A stretch of DNA of 64,000 bases, taken from contig NC_079516.1 of NCBI RefSeq assembly GCF_000801105.2, positions 7,626,001 to 7,690,000 on the forward strand, given 5' to 3'. How positions within the stretch are numbered: the first letter of the stretch is position 1; each line of letters starts with the position of its first letter. The notes beneath the pieces were generated by a model. The model searched no databases and was not told the DNA's origin. It saw nothing but the letters and a program-made list of their open reading frames with translations. Origin of the DNA: Raphanus sativus. Taxonomy: Eukaryota; Streptophyta; Magnoliopsida; Brassicales; Brassicaceae. The position numbers were made by a program, and so were the translations under genes. Shown piece by piece: positions 47,207-60,038 of the stretch.

Positions 47207-50200
47207 CTTATTACCAACCAGTCATACTAACTACATTTACACAAGGTCGATACTGGATTAAGCCAGATAAACATTCGTCTCGGGCTCCTAAAATTTTGAA
47301 AAGTATATATATACATGTTTTCCCAAATTTATTATTAAAAAAAAAATCATAGCCCTAAGTTTTTTTTTTATTAAATTGTTTACGGTCTCCAAAATTTCAG
47401 GGCCAGTCCTGCATTTATATACCAACATGGTATGTTCTAGACGTTAATCAAGTGAACCTTTGAATTCTGACTTGGCTACCATTCTAAACAATGTAACTGT
47501 CAAACAAGTACTATTTGTGTGAGAGTTTTCTAAAGTTAATTGAAAGTGGGCCGCAGTAATCCCAAGCCCGATCAATACATTTTCGTCAAAAAGTCTAATC
47601 TAGTAGTTAACTAACAGATAAATTAGGCCTGTCAACCCACTAAATCACTAATCATATTAGACAAACGATTGGCAAATATCACAAAAAGATTACGACAAAA
47701 TGACATAAAGGTATAAAATTCCATAAATAAATTAAATGGTAAAATCAATTATCCTAAACCTTAATTTTTTATCCTAACCTTAATCACTAAACAAACCAAA
47801 TATAAAAGAATTAACTAATGATATTTTGTAATTTTTTCTCCTTATGTACTATTTTAGAACAAAAAAGTGTTTTAAAGCTATTCTTAACTAAGCCTGTTGT
47901 TGCAGATTGGCATGGCCAAGCATTCTGGTAGCCGATGCAGCATTTCAAAATATTTTTCTCTTCCAGAAAATGTGGGTTAATTAATATGGGCCAATATAGC
48001 TCACTCGAATTGAACCTAGAGACTAACTGATCACCACTTATATGGATTCTTGAGAAGTGAGAACTTTATATTTAAAATAGTCTAATAGTCTTTCATACTT
48101 AGTGGGGAAGTTAGTAGTTTTAGCTAGACTTATAATTGTGCACTTTTGTTTTATTTTTGTTAATGAAGAAAAAATAGTTTAAAACCTTCTCTTTTTCTTT
48201 TTTCTATATGCTACAAGATAGCTAATAGTTTAAAATGCAAAAGATAAAGACAATGAATGATTAAAAGAGATGCAACAAAGTCACACAAGACTCTCAAGCC
48301 AAGCAAAAGATTATTTCTACGCCAACACCCGTGAAAAATTGGTGAAAGCACAGTTGTTAAGACATCTTCAGGGAGCTTTTACACAATTTCATGGGTTTAG
48401 GATAATGATTTCGTTCACGTTCGCGAATTACTATTTTGAATGGATCTTTTTGTTAAATAAAATAAAGTCTAACTCAAACATATAAAGTCTTAGTTTTCTT
48501 TTAATATAAGCATTGGATATATATATTGCTTTTGTTTCAAGGATTTTCTTAGTTAAGGAAATAAATTCCAACAAAGTTTCTACTAAAAATTGAATAATCC
48601 ATGTTGTATTCTGAATGCCTTTAATTTGAAACTATTGCTTTTTTTGGTAAAGGGTTTTATTAATTAAGGAGATAAATTGCAAGAAAAGTTTATACTAAAA
48701 AAAGTAAACCATGTTGAAGGGAATTAACCAATTTCGTAAGCCTGTAAAGGTCACCTGCCAACAATATCTGCTGCCAAACAAGAAGGTGAAGATATGGAAG
48801 CTTTATTTGGAATTATATTGGGTCAAATTTCTTTAACACTCTTAGAATTTCTTGACCAATCAAAATTATATAAATAATAAACCAAAATGCATATATAAAG
48901 TATAAGCCATTAGGTATTGTGTCTAAGCCACTGCAGAACGACTTTTTCCCGAGTTCTATAGGTTAAAAAATAGCTCCAGGACATGTTAAACTGACTTCCA
49001 AACAATCATACTTCGTTACTTACTGGTTTCTTGTACGATTCAATCTTTTCAGTTTAACAATCTTCCTAGTATTTTCGTTTGTTTCTTTTTTGTTAAGAAA
49101 AATCTACAGATTTCTAAAAAAATGGCAATCTCAAATTTAAAGAGTAAGACAAGAAATAATGGAGATGAGGAGGTTTTGGAAATTAAACATGACAACAAAA
49201 GATACAAGAACAAACTTTTTTTCTGGCATATGCTTTTTTATACTCTTTTACAAGTATTATCATGTATTTTTAATCATTATAATGATTAAACTGTAACTTT
49301 GCAAATTTGATAACCTGAAAATTCAGAAGAGAATATGATACATAATATAAATTCATATGTATTTTTGTCAAAATATAAAATTTATATTTTTGTCAAAATA
49401 TAAATTTTATATGCTATTTTAGAGAATTTAATTAGCTCTAAATTGCTTAGATTTATTTATCATTCCTTAAGCTATCAAATGTACACCAATCGGGTGAACT
49501 CAACTTTTGTCTAATTGATTTGATACTTTTTTCATGGGAAAATCGCATAAAAAATTTTAAACTTTAAGAGTATTTCACAACCACATGCATATCATATGCT
49601 TTGTGCATATTATATATGGATGTACTAAGTGATCCAAAAAAATCGATAAATACATAAAAGAACATGCAATTTAGTGTTTATATAAAAAAGGAAATGGACG
49701 TTCACAATCCGGGATCTCAAAGGTTGGGCATCCTTCATAGGAGGGTGAAAATGTTTTTCAAGGTGGAGATACTATGATAAAAGGACTCATAAGTTCTCTT
49801 AATAATTTTTTGTCTTCGTGTTCAAGTTAAAAGGTAAGGCTCTCTTATAATTACTGTAAAATGTATAAGCAATTATTGGACTCATTTCAATATTATAAAA
49901 TCTCATAAAACGTCTTCTAATATATTCATAAAAGGTATCAGTTTAGTTAATTGTGTATTAACAATTTAGTAATATTATTTATTTGACATCAACTAGCTGA
50001 TTATATTTCCATACTATAAGAATTAACTAATCTGCATGAAATTATATTGACGTTCAATCTATGGCTTCAAAATCTGAATGTCCGTAATGGTCTTTTAAAG
50101 ATGTGGATAGTGTCGGTCGTAAATGAAAGTTAGAAAATCATGTGCTTCTATTTCTGTTAATATGTTGACCGTATTTTTTTATTAAAACTAAATGATTTTT

Positions 50201-50404
50201 ACGTGTTCATGCCAGGACTGGCTCATACATAGATATAAATATTTACGAAATAATTATAATAATTATTAAATATTTTCTTTTGTTTGTGTATAAGTTTTAG
50301 TTATTGTATAATTTTTATGTATGATAAATAAAAAATTGTATTAAATGGCATTATGTTACCATTTTAATTAGATATGTTATTTTTTAATATAATATTTATA
50401 TTAC

Positions 50405-50407
<3 letters not shown>

Positions 50408-50450
<43 letters not shown>

Positions 50451-50457
50451 GTATGTT
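50408..50457. repeat. AT dinucleotide microsatellite
   Basis: An uninterrupted run of about 25 TA repeats. Confidence 0.98.
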
Positions 50458-52405
50458 AAGTTACTGTTATTGTTTTAAATTGAACAACAATTTTTTGTTT
50501 GTTTACATAGTTAGGTTAAATGTGAAATATTATTTTCTTAACTTGAGGTAGTTCAGTTCATCCTCTTATATTTGTACATATATTTTGTAAAATTTTGTAT
50601 ATCTGATATATGTTGTTTCAGAAAATAAGAAAAATATATTAAATATAAGTTGTATTAATAAACATAACTTGTAATATTTTAAATATTAATGCACACTTAT
50701 GAATATATAAAATAATTAAATCATAATAATTAGCTGATTTGATTCTACATATTTTGATTAGTTTGGTTATTCATATTTTGGTATATTGGATGAATACTTT
50801 CGAAATGAATTACAATTGTTTATTACAATTTGTGACTAAAAATAAGAATAACCTTGTTAGTTAGATTTTTCTAAGTTTATTCTTAGATTGATTAGTTTAT
50901 TTTGGAAGGTTGTGTATAATTTGATATATGTTACTTTTGTTAAAACTAAAAGATTGAAGTGTTGAAAATTAATAAGATAGTTACACCAAAAACTCTTAAG
51001 TTTTCTCCCCATCAATTTACATATATTCAGTTGATAATCAAGCAATATTAATAAGTTTAATTTTCATTATCACATTATTTGAAGTGTTTATTTTGTTTTA
51101 AGTTATTATTTATATAACTTTATTAAAATGATATTATAAGATCAATTTTGTTACTAAAAATTATAATCATTTAGTCAAAAATATTTTCATCGTAGAAATA
51201 TTATTTTATCTTGTTTGTGAGCCTCAAGTTTTTAAATATGTATGTGGGTTGAAAATAGTCACAAACTATAATACTATTGTTTTATGAAGATGGATATTAA
51301 TAATCAGTTTATGTTGACAAATAATCAGTTTATGTTGTTTAAAATTATTTTTAATATTTTCAAGAAATATTTATAAACATAATATTTTTGAATAAAGATA
51401 TCTATATTATTTTATTTAATTAATTTATTTTGAAAAATTATATTTTAAAAATTTATATATATATTTCTTTTTATGTTTTAACTAAGATAAAAATAATTTA
51501 TATGTAGAACCTATATGATTTTTTTACCTTTTATTACTTATGTGTTTTGTAAAAAATAAATAAAATAAAAATCTAATTAATGTTTTATTAATAAAAGAAA
51601 TAACAATAATATATAATAAAATTAATATTTAAAGTAAGAATATTATTATCTTTTATAAAAAGATTTCTAAAAAATTATATATTTAATCTTTTGTGAAGCT
51701 GCGTTATATATACTAAAAGTTTATGTATTTTCTGTTTTTTATTTATCTTGTTTTGGGAAAATTTAGAAAAATATTTAACATTAGTTTATATATAAAATTG
51801 ATATATTTATATTTTAAAAATATTTCCTCTTTATATATGTGTTTTTGCAAGAAGAATAATTAAATTAAAAAAATTTAACTAAGATTAATATTACTAATGC
51901 AATCATATAGAATATTTTGAATTCATTAAGGTATCTATGTAATTAACAGTCATGAGAACATTATAGAAAGCTATAGTAATTTAACATGAAAGTGACACAA
52001 AGTGACACATATTAAACTGATTTTTCAAGTAATATTATGAGAACTATAGTAATTCAATTGGCTAATGTCTGAAAAGTTATTTAAAAAGGTAGAAGTTCGA
52101 ATCTTATAGACCTAGTTACCAAAAAACAATTTGTTAAACTTATAAAGCTTCTAATTTTATTTATTCTAGTCGAAATGTTTTACAACTGGGTCTGGATATA
52201 AAAATGAGTATGACATGTTTTAGAGTAAGCCTAATGAAACATTCGCCTCAAGTTTTCCAAATTTTTTTAAAATATATATAAACATAACCCCTAAATTTGT
52301 AAAAAAAAATATAGCTCTCCAAATTATTAGATTCGTAAAGACTCCAAAATTTCAGGACGAGCTCTGAAAACGAGTACCTATATTTACAAGTATTTTAAGA
52401 CCTAA

Positions 52406-52436
52406 CTAGATACTGATCCGCACTAAGAAGGCGGGA
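52406..52436 (-). mobile_element. Helitron 3' terminus remnant (minus strand)
   Basis: On the minus strand a short CCGCC...GCGG hairpin-like stretch is followed by ATCAGTAT and CTAG (52406-52409), then T. The DNA to the right changes abruptly and no 5' end is seen, so it is a broken end. Confidence 0.45.
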
Positions 52437-52868
52437 ATCAGGCCCGTCCTTGTTATAAGACAAGTAAAGCACTGCTTTAGGCCACAAGATATATAGCAAA
52501 TTTTAGGGCCACATTTGTGTTACAGATTCAGATATATTCAATAAATTTAAGCACTTTTGTGTTGTTTGTATTAATATTTCCATTAGAGCATCTCTACACA
52601 ATTCATATTTTTGTCTCATAATTAGCATTTAAAGTCTAAAATCAATCTAATTCTTTCTATTTTACCTCTATATAATAGTATTTAGAATCAAAATTACTCT
52701 AATCCATCTCTATTTTTGCTTCTCAAATAAAGATTGTTATTTTTTTCTCTGTGTATAGATGAAGAAATAGCATTATCTACATTTAGATCTATATTTTAGA
52801 AAAAATACTTTTGAACAAAATTATCTCTATTACAGAATTCTTTACTATAGAAGTAAAAATAGAAAAAA

Positions 52869-52968
52869 NNNNNNNNNNNNNNNNNNNNNNNNNNNNNNNN
52901 NNNNNNNNNNNNNNNNNNNNNNNNNNNNNNNNNNNNNNNNNNNNNNNNNNNNNNNNNNNNNNNNNNNN
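52869..52968. other. Assembly gap (100 N)
   Basis: Exactly 100 N, the conventional placeholder for a gap of unknown size. It lies ten bases before a MATE exon, so gene sequence may be hidden here. Confidence 1.
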
Positions 52969-52977
52969 ATATTTAAG

Positions 52978-53496
52978 GTGTGGCGGTTGGGTGCGGTTGG
53001 CAAACGTTTGTGGCAAAAGTTAACGTTGGATGCTACTACATTATCGGAATTCCCATTGGGGCTCTCTTTGGGTTTTATTTCAAATACGATGCCAAGGCAA
53101 TTTACTTCTCTTCTTTTTATTTTCTTTTCAAATAGCTACCACTTGTTTGTTTTAAAATCTAACAATTCTTGGATTAGCTATGAGAGTAGTAATTAACTAA
53201 AGACTAATGATAGCATTCGTAATTGTTTCAGGGTATATGGACGGGAATGATTGGTGGTACGCTTATACAAACGGTTGTTTTGGTCTGGGTCATATTTAAA
53301 ACAGACTGGACAAAAGAAGTAAGCATTTTAACCATTCAACCTTCGTACCACGTTTACGTTGCATGCCATTAGATCAAGTTTCATTGATTTGTCACACTTC
53401 AAGACTAGTAAAATGTAATGCTTGTTTCAGGTTGAAGAAGCTTCCAAACGGCTAGATAAATGGAGCAACAAGAAACCAGAAATAATTTCTGAATGA
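52978..53496 (+). CDS. MATE transporter, 3' part only (second DTX40-like copy)
   Basis: Three exons are visible: 52978-53096, 53232-53318 and 53431-53496. Their lengths (119, 87 and 66) equal exons 5-7 of the complete gene at 54476-58218, and the phases match. They encode the C-terminal part, from VAVGCGWQ to a lysine-rich tail ending in a stop, with no internal stop or frameshift. The first of these introns starts with GC instead of GT, as in the complete gene. Exons 1-4 are absent from the sequence left of the gap, so they are either hidden in the gap or lost. Intact frames favour a real gene cut by the assembly, but a recently truncated duplicate is possible. Confidence 0.85.
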
Positions 53497-53647
53497 TGTA
53501 ATTAAGCTGGGTATTCAATAAACCCAAAATATTATTTTTGTCCGAACATATTACATGTATGCATTATTAAAAATGAACAATACACTTAGACATGTTAAGT
53601 CAGCTATATTAAACATTTTTATAAATAATGATACATTATAAGTACGG

Positions 53648-54188
53648 GTGGACACATAACGGATATCAGAAATTTTAAAGATATCCATGATCCGATTCGT
53701 CTGTACAGATAATGGATATCTCGATTCGATCCGTAATCTTTTTTAATATCCGGTGTTATGGATATCCGAAAATTATAGATTTTACCAAATATCTTATTGG
53801 ATCCGTCGATCTGGTAGAAAATAATAAAATTTATTTTTAAAAAAAAAATTAAAAGAAAATTTTTAATATAATATAATAACATTTTCATTACAAATTATTA
53901 AAAAACTACATACTTTCAAAATTTTAACGACCAAATAATTAATTTAGTAGATAAAATAACTAAAAATCTATATAGAGGCAAAATTATATATAACTATATA
54001 TATATGTAAATATGTAAATGCATATGTACATTATGGATCAGATGGGATACTGTTTTTAAATGAATATTTGTGATTTTTTCTTTATTTGACGGATATTAAA
54101 ATTTAATATTTGTTTGGATTCGTAAAATCACAGATATCCAAATTTTTTGTATCGAATCGAAACGAATAACGACTCGTATCCACCTTAA
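53648..54188. mobile_element. CCGGATAT-rich TIR element
   Basis: The left end GGGTGGACACATAACGGATATC and the right end, reversed, AAGGTGGATACGAGTCG are imperfect inverted repeats. Both are rich in 'ggatatc/atccg' words, and the flanks ttataagt and ttatgaga are similar. It fills the space between the two MATE genes and has the same design as 46601-47206, but more diverged ends. Confidence 0.5.
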
Positions 54189-54334
54189 TTATGAGAACAA
54201 GATACACTAGTTATTGAGTTTCTTCAGTCAAACTATATGATGGAAAGTAAATTAAAATACTATTTTTATTCAGTTTGAAATAAACAGTGGGATCCAAAAA
54301 ATTAATAATGAAGCAGAAGGCAAATGACGTGGAT

Positions 54335-54342
54335 TATATAAA
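54335..54342 (+). promoter_or_regulatory. TATA box of the complete MATE gene
   Basis: TATATAAA lies about 135 bp before the start codon. TGACGTGG just upstream (about 54325-54332) is a bZIP-type ACGT core. The 5' leader contains a GA-rich stretch right before the ATG. Confidence 0.55.
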
Positions 54343-54475
54343 CCTATTTGTAGATTGTCTTGAGCCGCCACTCGCCACCCTCCAAAAGACCTACACAAGA
54401 GTACACAAAGCCACACACATCCTTAGGCGATAATCTAATAACAGAACCCCCCAAAAAGAGAGAGAGTGCTTCTTC

Positions 54476-57400
54476 ATGGACTCGTCTCAAAACGATGGCG
54501 TATACCAACCGCTTCTCCACCCTCCGGCTGATGGAAGGATGCCGCTTTCTCCATCGACGGAGTCTAGCAACGGCGAGCTAGAGAGAGTGCTTTCCGACGT
54601 TGAAACTCCGTTATTTCACCGCCTTCGTAAGGCCACGATGATTGAATCCAAGCTTCTCTTCAAACTTGCTGCTCCTGCGGTCATCGTGTACATGATAAAC
54701 TACCTGATGTCCATGTCCACTCAAATCTTCTCCGGCCATCTCGGAAACCTAGAACTCGCTGCAGCTTCTCTTGGTAACACCGGGATACAAATCTTCGCAT
54801 ACGGTCTCATGGTAAAACAAAACTCCATAACATAGATGTCCTCATCCATATATGTCTTTATGTTCTGTTTTGCATGTGTTATGTCTTTTTGAGATGATTT
54901 TTTTCTTTTTGGATATACTTAGTTAGGAATGGGTAGTGCGGTAGAAACGTTGTGTGGTCAAGCGTTTGGAGGTAGAAAATACGAGATGCTTGGCATATAT
55001 CTCCAGAGATCCACCGTGCTGCTCTCTCTCACGGGCGTTCTCCTAACGTTAATCTACGTCTTCTCCAAACCCATTTTGCTTTTCCTAGGAGAGTCGCCGG
55101 AGATAGCTTCCGCCGCGTCTATCTTCGTCTACGGTCTAATACCTCAAATCTTTGCCTATGCCGTGAACTTCCCGATCCAAAAGTTCCTACAGTCGCAAAG
55201 CATCGTTGCTCCGAGTGCTTACATCTCAACGGCCACGCTCTTCGTTCACCTTCTCTTAAGCTGGCTCGCTATTTACAAGCTTGGCATGGGGCTTCTTGGA
55301 GCCTCGCTTGTGCTCAGCCTCTCGTGGTGGATTATAGTGGTGGCTCAGTTTGTTTACATTGTGACGAGTGAACGGTGTCGTGAGACGTGGAGAGGGTTTA
55401 GTGTGCAAGCGTTCTCGGGGTTACCGAGTTTCTTTAAACTCTCTGCTGCCTCTGCCGTGATGCTCTGCCTTGAGACTTGGTATTTTCAGATTCTCGTTCT
55501 TCTCGCCGGACTTCTCGAGAATCCAGAGCTTGCTCTTGATTCTCTCTCGATTTGGTAAGTATTTCCTAAAAATATATGTTTCCTTAAACAAAAATTTGAC
55601 TCATTAATTTCGTTGGCCTAATTAGTTTTAGGCATGGGATTTACTATCCGAGATTTGGATTCGATCCGAGATCCGATCTGGATCCGTTGAAAATCCAGAT
55701 ATTCCAGAAGGGTCGGATCTGAATCCAGATACTATAATGTTGGATCCATCCAAAACGAATCTGAATCTGAATATCTTGATTTTTTGGTCCGAATATCCAT
55801 ATCCGTAATTTTATTGTTAATTATTTCAAAAATAGAAATATATATATATATAAACTAATTTTATTTATTATATTTTTATTTCTATACTAATATATATATA
55901 AATTTATATAAATTTTGTAATAGTAAACATAGATATAACTAAAAATTATATATACTTTTATTTTTAAATTATTGTTAATATTTTAATATTTTTTTATTTA
56001 TTTCAACGATCCAAATTTGGATCCGGATATCCGTCGGATATTATAGGTTTCAGAAGAATATCTGATCTCAGATATACGAGAACCCCAAATCTGGATAAAA
56101 ATAGTAAAAAATGGATTTGCCGGATAACGGTCCGGATCCGTATACCTTAAAATATCCTTGATATTCGATCCATGGCAGCCACATATTCTAGTTATTACTT
56201 TTACTTCTTTTTAAAGTTACATACAGTACATAGAGAATAGAGATTAAAAAAAAAACATTTTCTCTTAAACAAATTGACAATAATATTCCTTTTTTCTTGT
56301 CCAAGGAGACATATTGATATATGCAAATTTATTTCATGCTTTATTTAGTCTCACGAAAAGCAAAATAATTTTAAGAAATACATAGTTTTTAATTTGTCTT
56401 TAGTTTCCAGAAACGTATGGTTATAGACTTTTTGAAGAATGATTTCTGAAAAAAATCGATTAACATTTTTAGTATTGTCATTCGATATGAAACAGAACAA
56501 AATGAAATTGTGTAGGAGTTCAAAACGAAGTTTGGTTGTACCTATGAAAGCTATGTTAGTGGCGAACAACTTTTGTCAATCATAATCTATAGTCACATTA
56601 CTACGCTTCTCCTTTCGTTTTCTACTTGTGTATATTAGTAGTATTTTAAAAATTCCTTTGTGAGATTTAAATATATGTTTCTTTCATTTCGTAGAATTTA
56701 GTTTTAAAGTTATCGAAGAAACCATAAATTTTCGTCCAATTAATAAGAAGAACTCTGCTCTGCAACACTTGCTTTATTTTGTTGAACATAGTATACAATA
56801 TCCTTTCACTAATTAGATAGGTTATTTAAATAATAAAACTAGTGCATAGTGGGACTCGTACTTGATTGTATAATGTCTTAAAGTTTGTTTTCTCATCATA
56901 CAGATGAAGCCAACAACCTTAGGTACTTGCACCAAATCAAGATAGAATTCTCTTCCTTAATAGTTTGCACTAATAGAATGGATCGAGTTTGGATGTATAA
57001 CAATATAAAATGCCATGTAGATAACTAAATAAAAAATATTAAATTATTATTCGTAAAAAAACAATATAAGTTAAACCTTGAAATATTTTATTGTTCTATG
57101 GCGACACAAGCTACAATTTTTTTGAATTACTATATTCTTGTTCATTTCCCTACGATACTTTAACATTTTTTGTTTTTTTTTTTGTTTTTTGTGTTTCAGC
57201 ATGACGATTTCAGGATGGGTGTTCATGATATCTGTTGGATTCAATGCAGCGATAAGGTACGCGGATCTCTCAAATTTTTATATAAAATTAAGAATACCTT
57301 TGATCCAATTTATTCTCCTAAAAGGATATAAAAATCTTACATTTTACCCCCAAAAATAGGTTAAATAACACTGAGCTCCTATCTCTGCTTTTTCCAATTA

Positions 57401-58218
57401 AATTTGTCTGTCAAAATCAATGTTATTTATGTTGATCCAGTGTAAGAGTGAGCAATGAACTTGGAGCTGGAAACCCTAAATCAGCATCGTTTTCTGTTAT
57501 CATCGTCAACATTTATTCGTTAATCACATGTGTGATCTTAGCCATTGTGATTTTGGCATTTCGTGACGTCTTGAGCTATGCTTTCACCGAGGGTGAAGAA
57601 GTTTCGGCCGCTGTTTCTGATCTTTGTCCGCTTCTTGCCTTAACTCTTGTCCTCAATGGAATCCAACCTGTCCTTTCCGGTAAATCCTTTTGTTTTATAA
57701 CTCTACAATTTCACAAATCGAAATAGATAAATTTTGTTTTCTTAAAAAAATGGGATATTTATATTTAAGGTGTGGCGGTTGGATGCGGTTGGCAATCGTT
57801 TGTGGCAAAAGTTAACGTTGGATGTTACTACATTATCGGAATTCCTCTTGGGGCTCTCTTTGGGTTTTACTTTAAGTTCGATGCCAAGGCAAGATATATA
57901 GTCCTCTTACCTTTCAATTCAAACTTCAAATATTATTAGCGAGACTAATTAGAAAGTTTAATTTGTTAAATGTTTTAGGGTATATGGACGGGAATGATAT
58001 GTGGAACTCTTATACAAACAGTTATTTTAGCATGGGTAACGTTTCGAACAGACTGGACAAAAGAAGTAAGTTTGTGTTTTTCTACGTATTTGCATCTATA
58101 CTTCGTTGATTTGATACACTTCAAAAATAATCGGATATAATGTTTGCTTTAGGTGGAAGAGGCTTCTAAAAGGTTGGACAAATGGAGCAACAAGAAACTA
58201 GAAGTGGTTCCCGAATGA
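54476..58218 (+). CDS. DTX40: MATE efflux transporter (DETOXIFICATION/DTX40-like), seven exons
   Basis: Exons are 54476-54811, 54923-55554, 57200-57256, 57441-57679, 57770-57888, 57979-58065 and 58153-58218, giving 511 codons plus stop, a normal DTX length. The protein is a multi-pass membrane antiporter expected to export organic cations or secondary metabolites, using a proton or sodium gradient, at the vacuole or plasma membrane. Visible family motifs are [16 protein letters not shown] (exon 1), [15 protein letters not shown] (start of exon 2) and SNELGAG (start of exon 4, about residues 346-352). A polar N terminus of about 60 residues precedes the first membrane helix. Intron 5 begins GC (57889) and ends AG, a rare but accepted splice type. 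Intron 2 is 1,645 bp because it contains a transposon-like element. The best match recalled is Arabidopsis At3g21690, which there lies before SGP2, not after the UGT genes. Confidence 0.95.
55631..56178. mobile_element. GGATCCG-rich TIR element inside MATE intron 2
   Basis: Dense 'gatccg/ggatat' words occur at both ends (55650-55800 and 56000-56170) around an AT-rich middle. The left end TAGGCATGGGATTTA resembles the ends of the 36266-37116 element. It lies wholly inside intron 2 and leaves the splice sites untouched. Confidence 0.6.
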
Positions 58219-58844
58219 ACCGGTTGGATAACCGGTCCAAATGCTCAAGTTAACCGGTGAGCTGGTACAATAGGACATGGATAGTATCCCTCAGACCTCA
58301 ATTCGATCTAAGCTTTCATTAATTTATGTGTTTGCTTAAAATAAATAACAATTAGGTGATGTGTCTTGTATGTCAAATTACAATGTTAATTGCTTTACTA
58401 TTAATGATTCAACCTATGGTTAGCATGATATTCATAATTACAAGATATATAGAATGATAAAAAAATACAAAATTTAATAAACTGTTTTTTTATTGTGACT
58501 TGTTGAACGATTGAACATATGATTACACTATACATACCAGAATATATATATGTATATATATGTATAAATGTATATATATATATATTAGATAATGTGTTTA
58601 GTTAATACAACTTGGTAAACAGAAAATATTGAATTATAAGGTGATTGACCTGATATTTATTTGTTTAGCAAAAATGCTAATGTGTGTTCTATTGTAACGG
58701 GTCTAACCAATATTTTTATTACATTATGTTTCATGGAGTATTTTATTTTTAATCAAGTCAGTTAAGATTATAGGTTGCTTTTTCAAAAAAGAAAAAAAAT
58801 TATAAGTTTCGATAGAGTTTGAAGGTTTTTAAAACAAAAGAAAA
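58219..58844. other. MATE 3' flank
   Basis: This probably includes the 3' UTR of the MATE gene (first 200-300 bp), then AT-rich DNA with TATATATG repeats near 58545-58590. No gene is seen. Confidence 0.45.
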
Positions 58845-60038
58845 TTCTTTAAAAATACACAGCCTAATTTTTATTTTTTAATATAATACACGAAATATTT
58901 TGGATCCCCGTTTAATACACGAACTAATTTTTGTTGCCTATTAAATATACAAACTTTTGAAATTCACAGATTTTACATTTCGTTTTAGATAGGGTTAACT
59001 ATATTTAACGAAGGTGATGACGAGGTTAGTGCTTAATTAAACACGTGTTTAGTTTATAAAAAGAAAATTCCTTAAAAATACACGAACTAATTTTAATGTG
59101 TTAATAAAATACACGAACTATTTTGGATCCCCGTTTAATACACGAATTAATTTTTGTTTCTCATTTAATACACAAACTTTTAAAATTTGCAGATTTTACA
59201 CATCGATTTAGACGATATCAACTATGTTTAACATGATCTAGATGATGTCAAAGTGAATACGATGTTAGTGTTTAGTTAAACATTTGGTTAAACTGTGAAT
59301 GAAAAAATATTTAAAAATCTTTCCGATAGATTATATTGGTAGTTTTCTTCTCCATTATGCTTCCATAGTGTAAATTAATCTTGATTGAATCATTATCGTT
59401 TAATTAAAATGAAGAACATTGATTAGAAACATATAACACTAAACTAATTTGAAAATCAGAAATTCGTTTAAAGTTATCTAGTTTTCTTCGTCATTTTTCA
59501 CGACATGAAATTCGACTCCACTTTGAAGCAATATAAAACGAAATCAAAGCGAAGAAGAAGAAAATGAATAGAGTTTGGAGAATACAAGAGGATGGAATAG
59601 ATTAGGGTGTCAAATTCAAATTGAAACTAACTTGAATATAAGTCTCAATCGATTCGAGAGGTTTTGGTTGAGGGTGAGCGTAAGCGTGTTTTTCACGGTT
59701 TAACCACATATTTAGGTAAAACTAATGTAATCTTTTGTTAAACGTAGTTGACGTCGTCTAAAACGATGTGTAAAATCTGCGAATTTTAAAAGTTTGTTTA
59801 TTAAATGGGAAACAAAAATTACTTTGTGTATTAAACGAGGATCCAAAATAGCTCGTGTATTTTATTAACAAATGAAAATTGGTTTGTGTATTTTATTAAC
59901 AAATGAAAATTAGTTCGTGTACTTTTAAGAAATTTTATTTTCATAAATTAAACACTTGTTTAATTAAACACTAATATTGTCTCACCTCCATTAAATATAG
60001 TTAACGCCATGAAAATTAGTCCATCTATTTTTAAGAAA
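58845..60038. mobile_element. Foldback/TIR element with duplicated arms
   Basis: A left arm of about 220 bp occurs twice in tandem (about 58845-59060 and 59065-59290), sharing 'ttggatccccgtttaataca' and 'aaaatacacgaacta'. The same sequence returns inverted at about 59690-60030, with '..gaggatccaaaatagctcg' and 'cgtgtattttattaacaaatg'. The core between (59290-59690) has no transposase. The right arm ends where the Helitron begins. Long arms suggest a Mutator-like or foldback class, but I see no target duplication. Confidence 0.75.

Larger units (their letters stand above)
47215..52868. other. Long gene-free AT-rich region
   Basis: No gene is supported in 5.6 kb. It holds microsatellites, small repeats such as 'tatttttgtcaaaatataaa' near 49360-49400, and DNA similar to the window start at 51815-52040. 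The ORF at 48270-48485 has no recognisable domain. Confidence 0.45.
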
